Shown here: piece by piece, positions 9,607 through 19,535 of the stretch
Layout of the letters: the number at the start of each line of letters is the position of its first letter
How positions within the stretch are numbered: position 1 is the stretch's first letter
Source: Algoriphagus yeomjeoni
GTDB lineage: Bacteria; Bacteroidota; Bacteroidia; Cytophagales; Cyclobacteriaceae
Length of the DNA stretch: 64,000 nucleotides
Assembly (NCBI RefSeq): GCF_003259505.1
Contig: NZ_QLLK01000009.1
Span: forward strand, 169,554-233,553
Reading direction: 5' to 3'
The notes under the pieces: generated by a model
Databases searched by the model: none
Told to the model about the DNA's origin: nothing
Seen by the model: only the letters and a program-made list of their open reading frames with translations
Position numbers and translations under genes: made by a program

Positions 9607-10842
9607 ATGAAAAAACGATTTCAGGACCTTACCTCTCTAGATTTTTACACGAATAGGAAGCAAGTCAAGTGGCTTGTGGTTGCCTCTTCTTTGATTATTG
9701 GAGCCGGGTCGATTTGGTATACCAATAGTCTTGTGGAGGAGTTGCGGGAGCGAGAAAGAAGGCAGATAGAATTGCTTTCCAGTGCCCTGGAATATGCGGC
9801 TACAACGATGGAGAATCTCACGTTCATCAACCAAGAGATCATCCAACAGAATTATTCCATTCCGATTATTATGGTGGATGACTCCGAAAACCCCATAGAA
9901 TTCAGAAACATTCCATTTAAAAAAAATGCCACTGCGGAAGATTCAGTTAAAACTCTCGAGAGAGAACTGGCTGAAATGCGTGGAGAATACGAGCCAATTC
10001 TTCTACCAGAGGCAGATATTCAGGTTTTTTACAGGAATTCTGAGCTGCTGATTAATCTAAAATACTACCCCTACGTGCAGCTTGGGATTATTCTGATTTT
10101 TGGTGCTTTTGCCTATGCACTCTTCAATCAAAGTAAAATCGCAGAGCAAAACCGTGTGTGGGCTGGATTGACCAAAGAAACAGCTCATCAACTCGGGACG
10201 CCGATAGCCTCCTTGATGGCTTGGATAGATTATCTCAGGAATTCTCCTGTGTGGGAGGAAAATAAGGAAATTATCACTGAAATGGATAAAGACGTGGTGA
10301 AGCTGAGGATGGTGACAGAGCGATTTAGTAGTATAGGATCTAAGCCTGTCATCCAATCCGGGAATGTTTATGAGACCATCGAGGAAACGATGAATTACTT
10401 GCGTCCGAGGATTTCCACCAAGGTTGATTTGAATATTCATGCAGATTCCAAGGATTTGGATGCGATGATGAATAAGCCACTTTTTGAATGGGTGATCGAG
10501 AACATCTGTAAGAATGCCGTAGATGCGATGAAAGGAAAAGGTCAAATCGATATAGAAATTCTTCAAGACAGTGACAAGTTTGTGATCATCGATATCACTG
10601 ATACTGGCAAAGGTATGGAGAAGAAAATGTATAGACGGGTGTTTAATCCTGGTTTTTCTACCCGTCAGCGGGGCTGGGGACTTGGATTGACATTAGCAAA
10701 AAGAATTGTGGAAGGCTATCACGGAGGGAAGATTTTCGTCAAACATTCTGAAGTAGGGAAAGGAACTACTTTTAGAATTTTGCTCCATGGAAGTCATGAG
10801 GGAGCATCGCAGTTTATAACTGAAGGAATTCTTGAGTATTGA
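9607..10842 (+). CDS. Membrane sensor histidine kinase
   Basis: 411 residues. Two membrane segments (about 23-39 and 158-174) bracket an external sensor domain of about 115 residues. A HisKA-like region contains the phospho-acceptor H194 in KETAHQLGTPIASL. The ATPase domain has the N box NICKNAVDAM, the G1 box DTGKGM and the G2 box WGLGLTLAKRIVEGYHGG. No response regulator is adjacent, so it is an orphan kinase here. The divergent AHQLGTP H box is typical of Bacteroidota kinases. Ligand unknown. Confidence 0.88.
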   Translation: MKKRFQDLTSLDFYTNRKQVKWLVVASSLIIGAGSIWYTNSLVEELRERERRQIELLSSALEYAATTMENLTFINQEIIQQNYSIPIIMVDDSENPIEFRNIPFKKNATAEDSVKTLERELAEMRGEYEPILLPEADIQVFYRNSELLINLKYYPYVQLGIILIFGAFAYALFNQSKIAEQNRVWAGLTKETAHQLGTPIASLMAWIDYLRNSPVWEENKEIITEMDKDVVKLRMVTERFSSIGSKPVIQSGNVYETIEETMNYLRPRISTKVDLNIHADSKDLDAMMNKPLFEWVIENICKNAVDAMKGKGQIDIEILQDSDKFVIIDITDTGKGMEKKMYRRVFNPGFSTRQRGWGLGLTLAKRIVEGYHGGKIFVKHSEVGKGTTFRILLHGSHEGASQFITEGILEY

Positions 10843-11249
10843 CTGGGGATTTACGATTTTTTGAATTACGATTTACGAGGGCAATTTGGAAATCAAGCGT
10901 TACTACTCGCAGTAAACCCTTGTGCATTTTGAATGATGAAGTCTCCGCTTACCACTGCGACGCGGTACGCGGAAGCAGTCTGGTTGTGATAATGAGATTG
11001 GTTGGTGCCTCGCGAGGATGTAACTCCCTAATCAAAATAAACTTTTTAATGATGAATGTCGAATGAAGAATAGCGAATAATGAAGTTTGAGGTAAGGATG
11101 AGTTCGCGACAAGATTAATATACTTTTCTTATAGACCACTGAAATGAAGAATGAGGTAAACACTTTCGCGAACCGCGTAAATCGTACTTCGTAAATCAAA
11201 CATCAAAACCCAACTTTTAACTTTACCACCTTACCACCCATTTTTTTCC
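10843..11249. other. Gene-free gap bracketed by inverted copies of a short repeat
   Basis: I see no convincing gene. Two copies of GATTTACGA (10848-10856, 10870-10878) on the left face two inverted copies of GATTTACG (11176-11183 and 11190-11197, read on the minus strand). The middle holds GC-rich imperfect hairpins (near 10940-10980) and the palindrome CCTCGCGAGG (11008-11017). The sequence looks like degraded dispersed-repeat material rather than coding DNA. Confidence 0.6.
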
Positions 11250-11257
11250 TACCTTTG
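11250..11257 (+). promoter_or_regulatory. -7 box of prfC
   Basis: TACCTTTG matches TAnnTTTG exactly and lies 13 bases before the ATG at 11271. The mRNA leader would therefore be only a few bases long. No clear -33 element was seen. Confidence 0.55.
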
Positions 11258-11270
11258 CAGCCTTAATTTG

Positions 11271-12860
11271 ATGTCTCCCATGAGTTTGAAAGAAGAAATC
11301 CAGAAGCGTAGAACCTTTGCTATTATTGCTCACCCCGATGCAGGAAAGACCACTTTGACTGAGAAGTTGTTGCTTTTTGGTGGAGCGATCCAGACGGCGG
11401 GTGCGGTGAAATCGAATAAAATCGATACCGGAACCAAGTCGGATTGGATGGCCATAGAGAAGCAAAGAGGTATATCCGTGGCGACTTCTGTCATGGGATT
11501 TGAATACAAAGACATCAAAATCAACTTGCTTGATACGCCTGGTCACCAGGATTTTGCAGAAGATACTTACCGTACGTTGACTGCTGTCGATTCGGTCATT
11601 ATGGTGATTGACTGCGTGAAAGGCGTGGAGATTCAGACGGAGAAACTCATGGAAGTCTGCCGGATGAGAAATACTCCTGTGATCTGCTTTATCAACAAAC
11701 TCGATAGAGAAGGCCGTGATCCTTACGAACTGATAGAAGAAGTGGAGCAAAAGCTGAACATTCAGTGCCGTCCGCTTTCTTGGCCTATCGGAATGGGAAA
11801 AACATTCAAAGGCGTTTATAACCTGTTTGACCACAAGCTCAATCTTTTTACCCCATCTCAAAGGAAACTCAGCGATGTGCGCCAGTCTTTCGAGGATGTG
11901 AATGATCCTGAACTGGAAGGATTGATTGGGAAAAGCTACGCAGACCAACTTCGGGAAGATGTGGAATTGATCGAGGGAGTTTATCCGGATTTCGATCCTA
12001 CTGAGTATTTGGAAGGAAAAGTGGCACCAGTATTCTTTGGCTCTGCAGTGAATAACTTCGGTATTAATGAGATGCTGGATACCTTTATCAAAATAGCTCC
12101 TGCACCAAAAAGCCGTAGAACGGAGGATCGTGAAGTGAAACCTGACGAGAAGAAATTTTCAGGTTTTGTGTTTAAGATTCACGCCAATATGGATCCAAAT
12201 CACCGAAACAGAATCGCTTTCTTGAGAATCTGCTCTGGTACTTTTGAGCGGAATAAGCCTTACAATCACGTGCGTGGACCGAAGCCGCTTCGTTTTTCCA
12301 ACGTGACACAATTCATGGCGCAGGATAAGGAGATGATTGATGAGGCATTCCCAGGAGATATCGTGGGATTGTATGATACGGGAAACCTGAAAATCGGCGA
12401 TACGCTGACTGATGGCGAAGACATGCAGTTTGTGGGGATTCCAAGTTTCTCTCCGGAGATTTTCCGGGAAGTGGTGAATAAGGATGCGATGAAAACCAAG
12501 CAACTGGAGAAAGGCTTGAAGCAACTCATGGAAGAAGGAGTCGCTCAGTTATTTACCTTCGATATGGGTTCGAGAAAAGTAGTGGGTACAGTCGGGCAAC
12601 TTCAGTTTGAAGTAATCCAGTTCCGATTGAAAAACGAATACAACGCTACGGTGGAGTTTCACCCAATGAACCTATACAAAGCCTGCTGGATCACCAGCAA
12701 GGATAAGAAGCAGTTGGAAGAATTTGTCCGCTCCAAAAACCGTCATATCGCTCATGACAAAGACGGTAAACTTGTCTTTATGGCCGAGTCAAAGGCCTGG
12801 CTTCAGATGGTGATGGATAATTATCCTGAAATAGAGTTCCACTTTACATCGGATATTTGA
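11271..12860 (+). CDS. prfC: Peptide chain release factor 3
   Basis: 529 residues. A translational GTPase that recycles RF1/RF2 after termination. It shows G1 AHPDAGKTT (20-28), the switch [10 protein letters not shown], the G4 NKLDREGRD, and the RF3 C-terminal domains ([21 protein letters not shown]). The start is ATG 11271; the preceding in-frame TTG adds only one residue, and ATG 11280 is an alternative. Monocistronic: own -7 box and a strong terminator at 12868. Confidence 0.95.
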   Translation: MSPMSLKEEIQKRRTFAIIAHPDAGKTTLTEKLLLFGGAIQTAGAVKSNKIDTGTKSDWMAIEKQRGISVATSVMGFEYKDIKINLLDTPGHQDFAEDTYRTLTAVDSVIMVIDCVKGVEIQTEKLMEVCRMRNTPVICFINKLDREGRDPYELIEEVEQKLNIQCRPLSWPIGMGKTFKGVYNLFDHKLNLFTPSQRKLSDVRQSFEDVNDPELEGLIGKSYADQLREDVELIEGVYPDFDPTEYLEGKVAPVFFGSAVNNFGINEMLDTFIKIAPAPKSRRTEDREVKPDEKKFSGFVFKIHANMDPNHRNRIAFLRICSGTFERNKPYNHVRGPKPLRFSNVTQFMAQDKEMIDEAFPGDIVGLYDTGNLKIGDTLTDGEDMQFVGIPSFSPEIFREVVNKDAMKTKQLEKGLKQLMEEGVAQLFTFDMGSRKVVGTVGQLQFEVIQFRLKNEYNATVEFHPMNLYKACWITSKDKKQLEEFVRSKNRHIAHDKDGKLVFMAESKAWLQMVMDNYPEIEFHFTSDI

Positions 12861-12867
12861 TTTTGGC

Positions 12868-12907
12868 AACCTTCTAGGTTTTGGAAACCTGGAAGGTTTG
12901 CTTTTTT
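12868..12907 (+). terminator. Terminator of prfC
   Basis: A 14-bp stem, AACCTTCTAGGTTT (12868-12881) with AAACCTGGAAGGTT (12885-12898), contains one G-T pair and a TGG loop. It is followed by TGCTTTTTT. The arm sequence (AACCTTC..AGGTTT) is close in style to the palindrome found inside cimA, so it may derive from the same repeat class. Confidence 0.85.
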
Positions 12908-12980
12908 ATGGCTCTATGGTAAAACTGAAAAAATTCGGAATCTAATTCCGAATTATTCCACATTATACATATTGTACTTT

Positions 12981-13322
12981 TCAAAGCATCATCAGCACGA
13001 GCAACACAACGTTGATAAGTATTCTAAAAGCAAAAGCCACAATGTTTTTTCGCGGATTTTCTATTTTTTCTCTGTGCTTGACAGTCTGGAAAAGGAAATA
13101 GCCTGAACCAACAATCGTCAAGGAAACGACAATAATCAATGGAAGAGTCAAGAATTCCAGCGACTTCATTCTACTCACAAAGACGTTTAGTACAAAGGAT
13201 ATCAACGTCACCACAGATCCAATGGACTGGGCTTTTTGGATTTGAGATAAAATATTGACATTCGTGTTTTTCACTTTGAAATGTTTGAGATAATTGTTCG
13301 GTGTTAGTGTATTAGGATGCAA
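12981..13322 (-). CDS. Small membrane protein of unknown function
   Basis: Up to 113 residues with three hydrophobic segments (SIGSVVTLISFVLNVFV, LTLPLIIVVSLTIVGSGYFLF, AFRILINVVLLVLMML) separated by short basic loops. There is no ATG near the N-terminus; TTG 13322 or GTG 13274 are possible starts, so the exact N-terminus is uncertain. It lies downstream of ade and the 32-residue membrane ORF on the same strand. Function not recognised. Confidence 0.5.
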   Translation of the reverse strand: MHPNTLTPNNYLKHFKVKNTNVNILSQIQKAQSIGSVVTLISFVLNVFVSRMKSLEFLTLPLIIVVSLTIVGSGYFLFQTVKHREKIENPRKNIVAFAFRILINVVLLVLMML

Positions 13323-13357
13323 TTAAATAATGAGGAGTAGGTTTTAACGGCCTAATA

Positions 13358-13456
13358 TTATCTCTTTAGTAAAAAAATGATTAGAGCTATTGATGCTCCA
13401 ATCAATAGTATAATACCTTGTGTTCTTGCTGATTTTGTCGATTCTGATTCTTTCAT
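13358..13456 (-). CDS. 32-residue single-pass membrane microprotein (predicted)
   Basis: An ATG at 13456 opens a 32-codon frame ending in TAA at 13358. A charged N-terminus (MKESESTKSARTQ) is followed by one hydrophobic helix (GIILLIGASIALIIFLL) and a basic KR end, giving a coherent membrane-protein layout. It begins 27 bases after the ade stop, in the same orientation, and ends 35 bases before the next membrane protein. Real by layout, but short enough that chance cannot be excluded. Confidence 0.5.
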   Translation of the reverse strand: MKESESTKSARTQGIILLIGASIALIIFLLKR

Positions 13457-13483
13457 TTCTATCGTATTTCTTTACAATTCCAA

Positions 13484-15112
13484 TCAATCTTCCAAAAACA
13501 CCTCCTCAAATACAAACTTCTGCCCATTAAACAAGCCCTTATCACTCAACTTCAAATCGGGAATTACCAATAACGCCATAAAACTCAAAGTCATAAATGG
13601 GGAATTCAGCGTAGCTCCCATATTCTTGGCAAGTCTATCAATCTTCGTGTAGGCAAAAGCAACTTCATAGCCATCAGAAGGAGACATAATCCCTCCGACA
13701 GGAAGTGGAAGAATTTCTTTCTGATTTCCATTTACAGCAGAAACTCCGCCTTTCGCCTCTATTAAAAGATTCACAGCCTTGCAGATGGATTCATCATCGA
13801 TCCCTACTGCTATGATATTATGTGAGTCGTGGCCAACGGAGGAAGCGATTGCTCCGGTTTTCAATCCAAAATTTTTAATAAAAGCCACAGCTGGTGGAGC
13901 ATTTTCGTAGCGATTGACTACGGTGATTTTTAATATGTCTTCCGCTGGATTCGATTCTGCAAATCCGTCTTTGATTAGAATCTCTCCAGAGATTTCCGGC
14001 GTGATCAATTGTCCATCCAATGCTTCAATCACTCTGACTTTGGAACCGTTTGCTTTGAGTTGAAAATCTTCTGGCTTTTTGAGTGAAGTATTGAAATTGT
14101 TGATGATGTCATTTTTGATGGGCTGAATCAACGTCTTTCCATTTTCCGCAACTTTTTCTCCATTTATATAAGTGCTGATGACTTTGAAATCCTTCAAGTC
14201 TTTTACCATAATAAAATCTGCGGGATCACCTTCTTTGAGTTGCCCCACATTCATAGAATAATGAGTAATAGGATTCAGGCAGGCAGCCTGAAGCACGTTA
14301 TAAAGATCTTTTCCTTTTGCGACAGCTCTGGCGGCTAGCTCATTGATATGAGAAACTGCCAAATTATCCGGATGCTTATCATCAGAGCAAAACATAATCA
14401 TTTCAGGATATTCATCGATCAGATCGATCAGAGCCTCAAAGTTTTTAGCTGCTGATCCTTCACGGATAGCGATTTTCATCCCCAGTTTGATTTTGCCCAA
14501 TGCCTCTTCATAGGTAAAACACTCATGATCGGTGCTTGGGCCTGCACTGACATATTTCTCTGCAAGTTCACCTTTTAATCCGGGAGCATGACCGTCTATA
14601 GGTTTACCGTATTTCTTCGAGATTCGGATTTTCTCCATCACCAGCTCATCCCGATTCACCGTGCCAGGCCAATTCATCATTTCTGCCAAGTAATGAATTT
14701 CGGGCCTAGACATCAGGTTTTCAATGTCTGCTGCATTTATTTCTCCGCCTGCAGTCTCGAAAGGAGTGGCAGGGACGCAGGAAGGAGCACCAAAGTAGAA
14801 TTTGAAAGGAACCTGCTTACCATTTTCGATCATATATTCCACGCCTTGCATTCCACAGACATTGGCGATCTCGTGCGGATCGGAAATGGTTGCAACAGTT
14901 CCATGAACTACGGCTAGCCTTGCAAATTCGGCAGGAACCAACATGGAACTCTCCACATGTACATGCGCATCGATAAAGCCAGGCATCAAAAAAGGCAAGG
15001 AAGGATCTTCTTCGATTTTTTCAAGCTTTGCTATTATACCATTTTGGGTACTAAGTGAAACAGCATAAATCTCACGGTTTGGAATATCGACGAATTGTCC
15101 TTGAATCTGCAT
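13484..15112 (-). CDS. ade: Adenine deaminase
   Basis: 542 residues of the amidohydrolase superfamily, converting adenine to hypoxanthine and ammonia. The metal site [11 protein letters not shown] is at 44-54 and CSDDKHPDN supplies a later catalytic aspartate. The C-terminal half carries the adenine deaminase-specific domain ([20 protein letters not shown]). I use the ATG at 15112 ([11 protein letters not shown]); upstream in-frame codons to 15166 are unlike the family. Its product, hypoxanthine, is the substrate of the hpt product elsewhere in this window. Confidence 0.9.
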   Translation of the reverse strand: MQIQGQFVDIPNREIYAVSLSTQNGIIAKLEKIEEDPSLPFLMPGFIDAHVHVESSMLVPAEFARLAVVHGTVATISDPHEIANVCGMQGVEYMIENGKQVPFKFYFGAPSCVPATPFETAGGEINAADIENLMSRPEIHYLAEMMNWPGTVNRDELVMEKIRISKKYGKPIDGHAPGLKGELAEKYVSAGPSTDHECFTYEEALGKIKLGMKIAIREGSAAKNFEALIDLIDEYPEMIMFCSDDKHPDNLAVSHINELAARAVAKGKDLYNVLQAACLNPITHYSMNVGQLKEGDPADFIMVKDLKDFKVISTYINGEKVAENGKTLIQPIKNDIINNFNTSLKKPEDFQLKANGSKVRVIEALDGQLITPEISGEILIKDGFAESNPAEDILKITVVNRYENAPPAVAFIKNFGLKTGAIASSVGHDSHNIIAVGIDDESICKAVNLLIEAKGGVSAVNGNQKEILPLPVGGIMSPSDGYEVAFAYTKIDRLAKNMGATLNSPFMTLSFMALLVIPDLKLSDKGLFNGQKFVFEEVFLED

Positions 15113-15196
15113 AAAAATTAGGGGGAAATTAGATGGAGAGAATCTGCATAAGCGATTCGATTCCAAGGTTTGGGGATTGGTTTGGATTAAAACTAC

Positions 15197-15204
15197 TATA
15201 TTTG
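15197..15204 (+). promoter_or_regulatory. -7 box of cmk-ispH
   Basis: TATATTTG matches TAnnTTTG exactly and lies 37 bases before the cmk ATG. TTG-containing sequence upstream is at a non-ideal spacing (about 17 bases). Confidence 0.5.
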
Positions 15205-15241
15205 CACAGGAATAAAAAAAGCCAATTACAAGGATTTTTGA

Positions 15242-15946
15242 ATGAATAAAATCGTCATCGCCATCGATGGATATTCGGGATGTGGAAAGAGCTCCACGGC
15301 CAAAGCAGTAGCAAAGGATTTGGGATATACTTACATCGATTCCGGAGCTATGTATAGAGCGGCAACACTACACTTTTTGAATCATTTTCTCTCCCCAACC
15401 AATCCGCACGATGTCGAAAAGGGTTTGAAGTCATTAGAGATTTCTTTTCACCTCAATCCTGAAACGGCCAAACAAGAGACCTATTTGAATGGTTTGAATG
15501 TGGAGGATGAGATCCGTACTATGCGCATTTCTAATAAAGTTTCTGAAATCGCAACGGTTGCTGCCATCAGAAAAGAACTGGTCGCCCAGCAGCAACGATT
15601 GGGTAAGAAAAAAGGGGTGGTCATGGATGGTCGGGATATCGGGTCTGTGGTTTTTCCTGATGCGGATTTGAAAGTATTCATGACTGCGGATTTGGATACT
15701 CGGGCAGTTAGACGTCAGGAAGAATTGTTAGAAAAAGGTGAGTTGGTTGAGTTGGAAGCGATTAAAACTAATCTAGCTGAAAGAGATCGGGTAGATTCCT
15801 CCCGATCAGAGAGTCCACTAAAGAAAATGCCAGATGCAGTGGAGGTAGATACAAGTAATAGTACCTTTGCGGCGCAAGTGGGGAAGATTGTCCACCTAGC
15901 GAGACAAATCATTGATAAAAAAGAGAGCTATGCAAGTAAGCATTGA
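15242..15946 (+). CDS. cmk: Cytidylate kinase
   Basis: 234 residues; phosphorylates CMP/dCMP. The P-loop is GYSGCGKSS (10-18), followed by [12 protein letters not shown], the NMP-binding region and [29 protein letters not shown] segment leads to the C-terminus. The 3' end overlaps ispH by 17 bases, so the two are co-translated. Confidence 0.95.
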   Translation: MNKIVIAIDGYSGCGKSSTAKAVAKDLGYTYIDSGAMYRAATLHFLNHFLSPTNPHDVEKGLKSLEISFHLNPETAKQETYLNGLNVEDEIRTMRISNKVSEIATVAAIRKELVAQQQRLGKKKGVVMDGRDIGSVVFPDADLKVFMTADLDTRAVRRQEELLEKGELVELEAIKTNLAERDRVDSSRSESPLKKMPDAVEVDTSNSTFAAQVGKIVHLARQIIDKKESYASKH

Positions 15947-16826
15947 TAAAAACTCTGGGTATTGCTTCGGTGTCGAATTTGCCATCAAAATGGCAGAGGA
16001 TGAAATGGAGCAAAGTGATCAGCTATATTGCTTGGGTGATATAGTTCATAATGATATGGAGGTTACTCGTCTAAGTGCAAAGGGTTTGGTCGTGATAGAT
16101 CGTGAGCAATTGTCAGAGCTCCACGATTGCAAGGTGTTGATCCGAGCTCATGGTGAACCACCTGAGACGTACAGAACTGCCATTGAAAATAATATTGAGT
16201 TGATTGATGCTTCTTGCCCAGTAGTACTGAAGCTTCAGCATCGTGTGAAAAGCGCTTTCGATAAAATGGAGCGTGAGGAAGGTCAGATTGTCATCTATGG
16301 CAAAAAAGGCCACGCGGAAGTAATTGGTTTGACAGGTCAGACACTGGAAAAAGCCATCGTGGTGATGGAAGATGCTGACTTGGATAAAATAGACTTTACC
16401 AGGCCTGTGACCCTTTTCAGCCAAACCACCAAAAGCACGAAAGGATTTTACGAGATTTCTCAAAAAATAGAAGAGCGTATACAAGCCGCAAAACAAGAAA
16501 TAACTAGAGAATCCTACAATACAAATGATTCTATCTGCCGTCAGGTCTCCAATAGAGAACCTCAATTGCAGCGGTTTTCTCAGGAAAATGATGTGATCTT
16601 ATTTGTGTCGGGAAAGAAAAGCTCCAATGGCAAGGCTCTTCATCAAGTTTGTCTAGCACAAAACGAAAGAAGCTATTTCATTGAAAATGAGAAAGAGATT
16701 GATCCAGACTGGTTTCAAAAAGATGAGAAAGTTGGGATTTGCGGAGCTACCTCTACTCCCATGTGGCTGATGGAACAGGTTAAATCTTACGTGGAATCGC
16801 TCGAAGAAGGGGTGCTTTCAGTATAA
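15930..16826 (+). CDS. ispH: 4-hydroxy-3-methylbut-2-enyl diphosphate reductase
   Basis: 298 residues; last step of the MEP isoprenoid pathway (HMBPP to IPP/DMAPP). The three [4Fe-4S] cysteines are C12 (GYCFGV), C96 (ASCPVV) and C203 (SICRQV). H40 in VHND, H128 and E130 in GHAEV, and the late SGKKSSNGK and GATSTPMWLME motifs are present. I use ATG 15930, which places C12 and C96 at the positions known in E. coli; the TTG at 15912 would add six residues. ispE of the same pathway is at 36630. Confidence 0.93.
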   Translation: MQVSIDKNSGYCFGVEFAIKMAEDEMEQSDQLYCLGDIVHNDMEVTRLSAKGLVVIDREQLSELHDCKVLIRAHGEPPETYRTAIENNIELIDASCPVVLKLQHRVKSAFDKMEREEGQIVIYGKKGHAEVIGLTGQTLEKAIVVMEDADLDKIDFTRPVTLFSQTTKSTKGFYEISQKIEERIQAAKQEITRESYNTNDSICRQVSNREPQLQRFSQENDVILFVSGKKSSNGKALHQVCLAQNERSYFIENEKEIDPDWFQKDEKVGICGATSTPMWLMEQVKSYVESLEEGVLSV

Positions 16827-16915
16827 AAGAGAGATATTTAAAAACTTAGGAAGCCATTCTTCCAAAAGTTCAAACATTAAAGTTCATATACCCTCAAATT
16901 AAAAAGGTTATTTAT

Positions 16916-16923
16916 TAGATTTG
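16916..16923 (+). promoter_or_regulatory. -7 box of the nqr operon
   Basis: TAGATTTG matches TAnnTTTG and lies 36 bases before the nqrA ATG at 16960. No good -33 match was seen. Confidence 0.45.
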
Positions 16924-16959
16924 GGGCGTTTTTCAAAAGCTCATAGTTCAAAAACAGAT

Positions 16960-18312
16960 ATGTCTAAAATAGTGAAGCTTAAGAAAGGTTTTGACATCAA
17001 CTTGGTGGGAAAGGCTAAGCAAGAGCTTGCTGATTTCGCCCCGGCTCAAACCTTCGCAATTAAGCCGACAGACTTTATCGGGCTCCAGCGCCCTAAAGTT
17101 CTTGTCAATGAAGGAGATACCGTAAAGGCAGGTACTCCAATCCTGATCGACAAAGCATTGGATCAAGTAATGTATGCGGCTCCTGTTTCCGGCAAAATCG
17201 TCGAAGTGAAGCGTGGAGATCGTAGGAAATTGCTTGAAATCAGTATTTTGGCGGATGCTACCATCGACCACGAGCAACTAGGTGCTGTGAATATCGCTTC
17301 TCTGGATAGGGATGCTTTAGCAGCAAAACTGGCAGCGAGTGGTGTTTGGCCAAACATCATACAACGTCCTTACGGAATAGTAGCTAACCCTACAGATACT
17401 CCTAAGAGTATTTTTATTTCTGCTTTTGATACACATCCTCTTGCTCCGGACTATGCTTTCGCATTGCAAGGCCAAGAGAAATATCTTCAGGCAGGAATCG
17501 AAGCTCTTGCAAAACTTACAAGTGGTAAAGTTCACTTGAATGTGGATGGCTCAAAGCCTACTCCATCTGTTTTTGCAGACTTGAAAGGAGCTCAGGTAAA
17601 TAAGTTTTCGGGTCCTCACCCTGCAGGAAACGTAGGCGTACAGATCCATCACTTAGATCCTATGAACAAAGGTGAAATCGCTTGGACTGTCTCTCCATAT
17701 GGACTTGCTCAGATCGGTAAATTAATTTTGGAAGGTGTGTACGATGCTTCTAAAATCATCGCAGTAACTGGCTCTGAATTGACCAAAGCAGCTTATGTAA
17801 AGACTTACATGGGCGCTTCAGTTTCCACTTTCGTAAAAGGCAATCTTAATTCTGGTCATGTAAGAGTGATATCTGGAAATGTGCTTACTGGTGAGAAAAT
17901 TTCTCTGGAAGGTTTCTTAGGCTTTTACCACAACCAGATCACAGTTATCCCTGAGGGTGATTACTATGAATTCATGGGATGGGCAAAGCCTACCACTAGA
18001 TTGAGCTACCACAGGGCATTAGGATTATTGTCTTTCCTTACTCCAAACAAAGAATTCGTCATGGACTCTAATGGTAGAGGAGAAGAAAGAGCATTTGTTC
18101 AGACTGGTGTTTTTGAATCTGTTACTCCAATGGATATACTTCCAGTTTATCTATTGAAAGCTATCATGGCTGAAGATTTTGACGAAATCGAAGAATTGGG
18201 GATCTATGAGATCGTGGAAGAAGATTTAGCTCTTTGCGAGTTTGTGGATGTGTCAAAGCATCCTGTGCAGGAGTTAGTTAGAAAAGGAATTGAATTAATC
18301 CAATACAGTTAA
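16960..18312 (+). CDS. nqrA: Na+-translocating NADH:quinone reductase subunit A
   Basis: 450 residues, peripheral cytoplasmic subunit. The N-terminus (KLKKGFDINLVGKA) and the RnfC-like barrel-sandwich segment (VLVNEGDTVKAGTPI, APVSGKIVEVKRG) are typical. PHPAGNVGVQIHHL is a conserved internal motif. Start chosen at ATG 16960 (MSKIVKLKKG); an in-frame upstream TTG adds 13 unlikely residues. First gene of nqrABCDE, which pumps sodium while oxidizing NADH. Confidence 0.95.
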   Translation: MSKIVKLKKGFDINLVGKAKQELADFAPAQTFAIKPTDFIGLQRPKVLVNEGDTVKAGTPILIDKALDQVMYAAPVSGKIVEVKRGDRRKLLEISILADATIDHEQLGAVNIASLDRDALAAKLAASGVWPNIIQRPYGIVANPTDTPKSIFISAFDTHPLAPDYAFALQGQEKYLQAGIEALAKLTSGKVHLNVDGSKPTPSVFADLKGAQVNKFSGPHPAGNVGVQIHHLDPMNKGEIAWTVSPYGLAQIGKLILEGVYDASKIIAVTGSELTKAAYVKTYMGASVSTFVKGNLNSGHVRVISGNVLTGEKISLEGFLGFYHNQITVIPEGDYYEFMGWAKPTTRLSYHRALGLLSFLTPNKEFVMDSNGRGEERAFVQTGVFESVTPMDILPVYLLKAIMAEDFDEIEELGIYEIVEEDLALCEFVDVSKHPVQELVRKGIELIQYS

Positions 18313-18317
18313 TCCAT

Positions 18318-19535
18318 ATGAAGTTTCTAAGAGATTTATTGGACAAGCAGAAGCCACTTTTCGAAAAAGGTGGCAAGCTTGAAAGTCTATATTACGCGTT
18401 TGAGGCAGGGGAGACATTCATGTTCAGCCCTAAGCATACTACCGGCATCAAAGGTGCTCAAGTAAAAGATGCTATCGATTTGAAGCGAATGATGATCACA
18501 GTGGTAATCGCTATGATTCCATGTTTGCTTTTTGGTATGTACAATACAGGTCATCAGCATTTATTGGCAACTGGCGGAACTGCTGGCCTTTGGGAAAATT
18601 TTGGTGAGAAATTAGGTACAGGCGCATTCTTAGTCTTACCAATCGTCTTAGTTGCTTATGCAGCAGGTGGTATGGTTGAAGCTATTTTTGCAATTGTACG
18701 TAAGCACCCAATCAACGAAGGCTTCTTGGTAACAGGGATGCTTATCCCTTTGGTGGTGCCAGCAACTACACCATTATGGCAAGTGGCATTGGCAACTGTT
18801 TTCGCTGTAGTGATTGCTAAAGAAGTATTTGGTGGTACTGGTATGAACGTCTTGAACGTGGCCATGACAGCAAGAGCATTTTTGTATTTCGCATACCCAG
18901 CACAGATTTCTGGTGATCAGGTTTGGACTTACTTAGGTGATAAAATGCCAGTTGATGGCTTCTCTGGAGCTACTGCTCTATCAGTAGTTTACAATGCTGG
19001 CGTGGACGGTACACAGTCAGCTGTCGAAGCTTTAGCAAGCCACAACACAGCACTGGGATCTGGATTGTATGAATTCACAAACTTGTTCATAGGATGGATA
19101 CCAGGATCAATTGGTGAGACATCTACTTTGATGGCGTTGGTTGGCGCATTAATCCTAATCGGTACTGGAGTAGCAAGCTGGAAGATTATCTTCTCAGGTT
19201 TTGCTGGAGCATACATTATGGGTTTTGTGATGAATCTTTTCTCAGTAAATGAATATATGTCATTGCCTCCTCAGTACCACTGGGTGATGGGTGGCTTGGC
19301 ATTCGGTATTGTCTTTATGGCAACTGATCCTGTATCTGCAGCGCAGACAGAGGTCGGAAAATGGATTTACGGTCTTTTGATAGGTATGCTTACTGTGATC
19401 ATTCGAGTGACTAACCCAGCTTACCCTGAGGGAATTATGCTAGCGGTTCTATTCATGAACGTGTTCGCTCCGCTGATCGATTATTATGTAGTTAAGGCAA
19501 ATAAAACAAGGAGGTTACAACGTGCAACAGTCTAA
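18318..19535 (+). CDS. nqrB: Na+-translocating NADH:quinone reductase subunit B
   Basis: 405 residues with about ten membrane helices. The covalent FMN attachment motif SGAT lies at 216-219 (T219) in DGFSGATALS. The N-terminal cytoplasmic stretch precedes RMMITVVIAMIPCLLFGMYN. It starts five bases after nqrA and its end overlaps nqrC by 14 bases. Confidence 0.95.
   Translation: MKFLRDLLDKQKPLFEKGGKLESLYYAFEAGETFMFSPKHTTGIKGAQVKDAIDLKRMMITVVIAMIPCLLFGMYNTGHQHLLATGGTAGLWENFGEKLGTGAFLVLPIVLVAYAAGGMVEAIFAIVRKHPINEGFLVTGMLIPLVVPATTPLWQVALATVFAVVIAKEVFGGTGMNVLNVAMTARAFLYFAYPAQISGDQVWTYLGDKMPVDGFSGATALSVVYNAGVDGTQSAVEALASHNTALGSGLYEFTNLFIGWIPGSIGETSTLMALVGALILIGTGVASWKIIFSGFAGAYIMGFVMNLFSVNEYMSLPPQYHWVMGGLAFGIVFMATDPVSAAQTEVGKWIYGLLIGMLTVIIRVTNPAYPEGIMLAVLFMNVFAPLIDYYVVKANKTRRLQRATV
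19508..19521 (+). promoter_or_regulatory. Canonical Shine-Dalgarno before a GTG start (nqrC)
   Basis: AAGGAGGT at 19508-19515 is six bases upstream of the GTG start of nqrC and lies within the 3' coding end of nqrB. Strong Shine-Dalgarno sequences are rare in this window and phylum; here it may compensate for the GTG start and the overlap. Confidence 0.55.

Noticed and set aside
10839..11066. 75-codon open frame after the histidine kinase
   Set aside because: Composition is not protein-like, it lies across repeat material and hairpins, and matches no family pattern.
11223..11948. 241-codon open frame antisense to prfC
   Set aside because: It lies fully over the GTPase domain of prfC and shows no recognisable fold.
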